A stretch of DNA of 64,000 bases, from assembly GCA_000470535.1 (NCBI GenBank), contig CBRG010000167.1:1-64000 (forward strand), in the 5' to 3' direction. The translations under genes and the position numbers were made by a program. Position 1 is the first letter of the stretch, and each line of letters begins with the position of its first letter. The notes beneath the pieces are model-generated. The model searched no databases and was not told the DNA's origin. It saw only the letters and a list, made by a program, of their open reading frames with translations. Of the stretch, positions 62,716 to 64,000 are shown piece by piece. The DNA comes from Streptomyces sp. AW19M42. Its GTDB lineage: Bacteria > Actinomycetota > Actinomycetes > Streptomycetales > Streptomycetaceae.

Positions 62716-62761
62716 GTTGTGCCCCCGGCAGGATTCGAACCTGCGACACCCGCTTTAGGAG
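62716..62761. repeat. Right attachment-site copy inside tRNA-Arg
   Basis: Identical to 52122-52167 over 46 bp. Identity begins at the first base of the anticodon loop and ends three bases past the discriminator. The tRNA stays complete because the element supplies the 3' half. Confidence 0.9.
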
Positions 62762-62792
62762 AGCGGTGCTCTATCCCCTGAGCTACGGAGGC
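62720..62792 (-). tRNA. tRNA-Arg (anticodon CCU)
   Basis: Seventy-three bases fold as a cloverleaf: acceptor GCCTCCG pairs with CGGGGGC (one G-U pair), D-arm AGCTCAGGGGATAGAGC, anticodon stem CCGCT/AGCGG with loop CTCCTAA, T-arm GCAGGTTCGAATCCTGC, discriminator A. CCA is not encoded. It decodes AGG. It is the integration target of the island to its left. Confidence 0.95.
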
Positions 62793-63350
62793 GGGGCTCT
62801 GTCGGAGAACGTGTCTGAGACGGCGGGATGCAAAGAGCCGGTTGTTGACATGTTTTGGACAGGCTGACGATGGACCTGTGAGGGTCTGCTCGCCGCCGCC
62901 AGTGTAGCGGGTGGCGTGCTCGGTGTACGGGGGGTGTAGCGGGCTGGGGATCTTGTCCTGGGGCCGGGCGCCGGGGTGGGGGCCTGCGGAAGGTGTCAGG
63001 AGCGGAGTGCGTTGAGTGCTCGGGTGATCGGGTTGTTCGGCGCGCTGATCCACAGGGATCACGGGACAGCCCATAGCCGTTCCTGATATACGACACCCAC
63101 CGCTCCGGTGACGACAGCTCCAACCGCAAGGCTGGCCCCCTCCCTTCCACCGGGCGAGCGGCTGAGGACGGGCCCGGACTGCGGGGCCCGGGACGTCCTC
63201 CTGAGCGCGGACAAGGATCAGCGCGCTGCCGTATAGGCCGGCGAGGAGGTACGAGCGGACGGGCCGCGTCCGTCCCGGAGCGCAGCAGCGGGTCCGGGGG
63301 ACTGCGCTGTGGCATCGGCTTCGGACAGGTCCGAGAGAAGGGTGTAGGGC
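62793..63350. other. Gene-free stretch of 558 bases upstream of tRNA-Arg
   Basis: It holds the tRNA promoter (reading left) and the leader of the partial gene at 63351. Long reverse frames here read through the tRNA (KAGVAGSNPAGGTT translation is a tRNA artefact) and have no domain. Nothing else was recognised. Confidence 0.5.
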
Positions 63351-64000
63351 ATGCAGAAGATGACAGCGGAGGACTGGCTGGCCCCGTTGAGGGAGCGGCA
63401 CTTGATCCCCGACGACACCCGGGCCGCGTTCGTCGTCGGCTCCGCCGCGCGCGGCTGGCACAACCCCCTGAGCGACTACGACATCTGCATCGTCTCGAAC
63501 CCGCTCTACGACGTTGGGACGAGTGAAGCGATATCGGTGCCGCTGGAGCCGCCGGTCGTGAGCGGCGCGGTCTTCTACACGCCGGAGAAGCGGTGGGAGG
63601 TGAAGTACTGGTGCGACGCTCAGATCGACCAGATGCTGGCCAAAGTCTCGTGGGAGGCGTATGAGCGGGGCACCATCGCGGGCAACGTCCTCGCGCCCGT
63701 GGAGGAATTGACGCTCGCCCGCATCGGGCACTGCCTTCCCCTGATGGGCGCCGACTGGGTCGACGAGCTGCGCGGCCGTCTCGCCGGAACGGCCTTTCGT
63801 TCGTTCGTCATCGCCCGCTCCCTGGGGGAGGCGGACATGTACGTCGAAGACGCACTGGGGCAGATGGAGGTGGGCGACCTGGAGAGCGCGACTCTCTCGG
63901 CCCGGCTGGCTTTCGGGCATGCCGTCGACGCTCTGCTGGAAGGCGAGGGCGAGTTCGGCAGCCATCAGCCCAAATGGCGAGCGAACAGGTTCAAGGCGGC
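63351..64000 (+). CDS. Nucleotidyltransferase-like protein, N-terminal part
   Basis: The frame is open from the ATG at 63351 to the window end, giving 216 residues. Near residue 30 it has FVVGSAARGWHNPLSDYDIC, a polymerase-beta-type nucleotidyltransferase motif with the metal Asp pair in SDYDIC. The rest is helical and may be the substrate-binding part. GAAGGG lies upstream at fair spacing. The same motif class occurs in the island fusion protein, but this gene is outside the island and the two are not close copies. The C-terminal part is not in the window. Confidence 0.8.
   Translation, partial: MQKMTAEDWLAPLRERHLIPDDTRAAFVVGSAARGWHNPLSDYDICIVSNPLYDVGTSEAISVPLEPPVVSGAVFYTPEKRWEVKYWCDAQIDQMLAKVSWEAYERGTIAGNVLAPVEELTLARIGHCLPLMGADWVDELRGRLAGTAFRSFVIARSLGEADMYVEDALGQMEVGDLESATLSARLAFGHAVDALLEGEGEFGSHQPKWRANRFKA

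Larger units (their letters stand above)
52122..62761. mobile_element. Integrated island at tRNA-Arg(CCU), about 10.6 kb
   Basis: Direct 46-bp repeats covering the 3' half of a tRNA gene bound the region, the mark left by tyrosine-integrase elements whose crossover lies in the anticodon loop. The intact tRNA (62720-62792) is at the right. Outside the 46 bp, both ends share diverged tandem hairpins, as expected if the element brought its own copy of the tRNA end from a different strain. Cargo: STAND NTPase, HTH/TPR regulator, and a six-gene kinase/nucleotidyltransferase operon. No integrase, excisionase, replication or transfer gene is seen, so it is immobile alone or moved by a helper. Confidence 0.8.

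Noticed and set aside
62709-63965. Reverse open frame of 418 codons at the right end
   Set aside because: It reads through tRNA-Arg and is antisense to the nucleotidyltransferase frame; the apparent C terminus is tRNA sequence.

Overview
The window is chromosomal DNA from a Streptomyces or a very close relative. The evidence is the very high GC content with strong third-position GC bias, frequent GTG and TTG starts, a complete type VII secretion (ESX) locus of the Streptomyces kind, the fused F420 gene fbiC, several XRE regulator plus DUF397 pairs, an LAxTG surface protein, a mycothiol-type maleylpyruvate isomerase homologue, and rare TTA (bldA) codons. No rRNA, CRISPR array or prophage structural gene is visible. 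Every call was made by reading the sequence; no database was searched.

Layout. 1-7.1 kb: end of an NlpC/P60 peptidoglycan hydrolase, a DinB-like protein, a short TetR protein, a HAD phosphatase, fbiC and a sortase-anchored surface protein that has a DasR-like palindrome upstream. 7.1-27.3 kb: the type VII secretion locus. It holds eccE, eccB, eccC (three ATPase domains), eccD, two mycosin proteases, two WXG100 proteins, an EspC-like protein, a WXG-domain protein with a Pro/Gly tail and other likely substrates or partners. A frameshifted SDR gene and a TetR gene sit inside it, and a 169-bp MITE-like inverted repeat separates eccC from eccD. 27.4-38.6 kb: housekeeping and regulatory genes, including an aldo/keto reductase relic, a phosphotransferase, two XRE/DUF397 pairs, an ADP-ribosylglycohydrolase homologue without its metal-binding aspartates, a sodium:solute symporter, an SDR divergent from an EthD-like protein, and a GPP34 protein. 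38.7-46.1 kb: envelope genes, namely a D,D-carboxypeptidase with a very long acidic cytoplasmic tail, a polytopic membrane protein and a secreted amidase with FG-GAP repeats. 46.6-51.9 kb: a flavoprotein relic, then a TetR gene with twin operators facing an APC permease, alcohol dehydrogenase and aldehyde dehydrogenase operon.

52.1-62.8 kb: an island of about 10.6 kb at tRNA-Arg(CCU). A perfect 46-bp direct repeat, starting at the first base of the anticodon loop and running through the tRNA 3' end, flanks it. The intact tRNA lies at the right end. No integrase is visible. The cargo is a large STAND NTPase with an HTH-like N terminus and TPR repeats, an HTH/TPR regulator, and a tightly packed operon: small protein, TTA-containing 39-residue membrane peptide, a kinase-kinase-nucleotidyltransferase fusion, an APH-like kinase (also with a TTA codon), an SDR and a NUDIX hydrolase. 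This is the best candidate for an undescribed system. The gene set could make and turn over a nucleotide-activated small molecule, or serve defence, but neither the substrate nor the role can be read from the sequence. Just beyond the tRNA the window ends inside another nucleotidyltransferase-like gene.

How the genes work together: EccB/C/D/E form the secretion channel and motor, mycosins process and support export, and the WXG100/EspC-like proteins are the likely cargo. The APC-ADH-ALDH operon looks like uptake plus two-step oxidation of an alcohol or amine-derived compound under TetR control.
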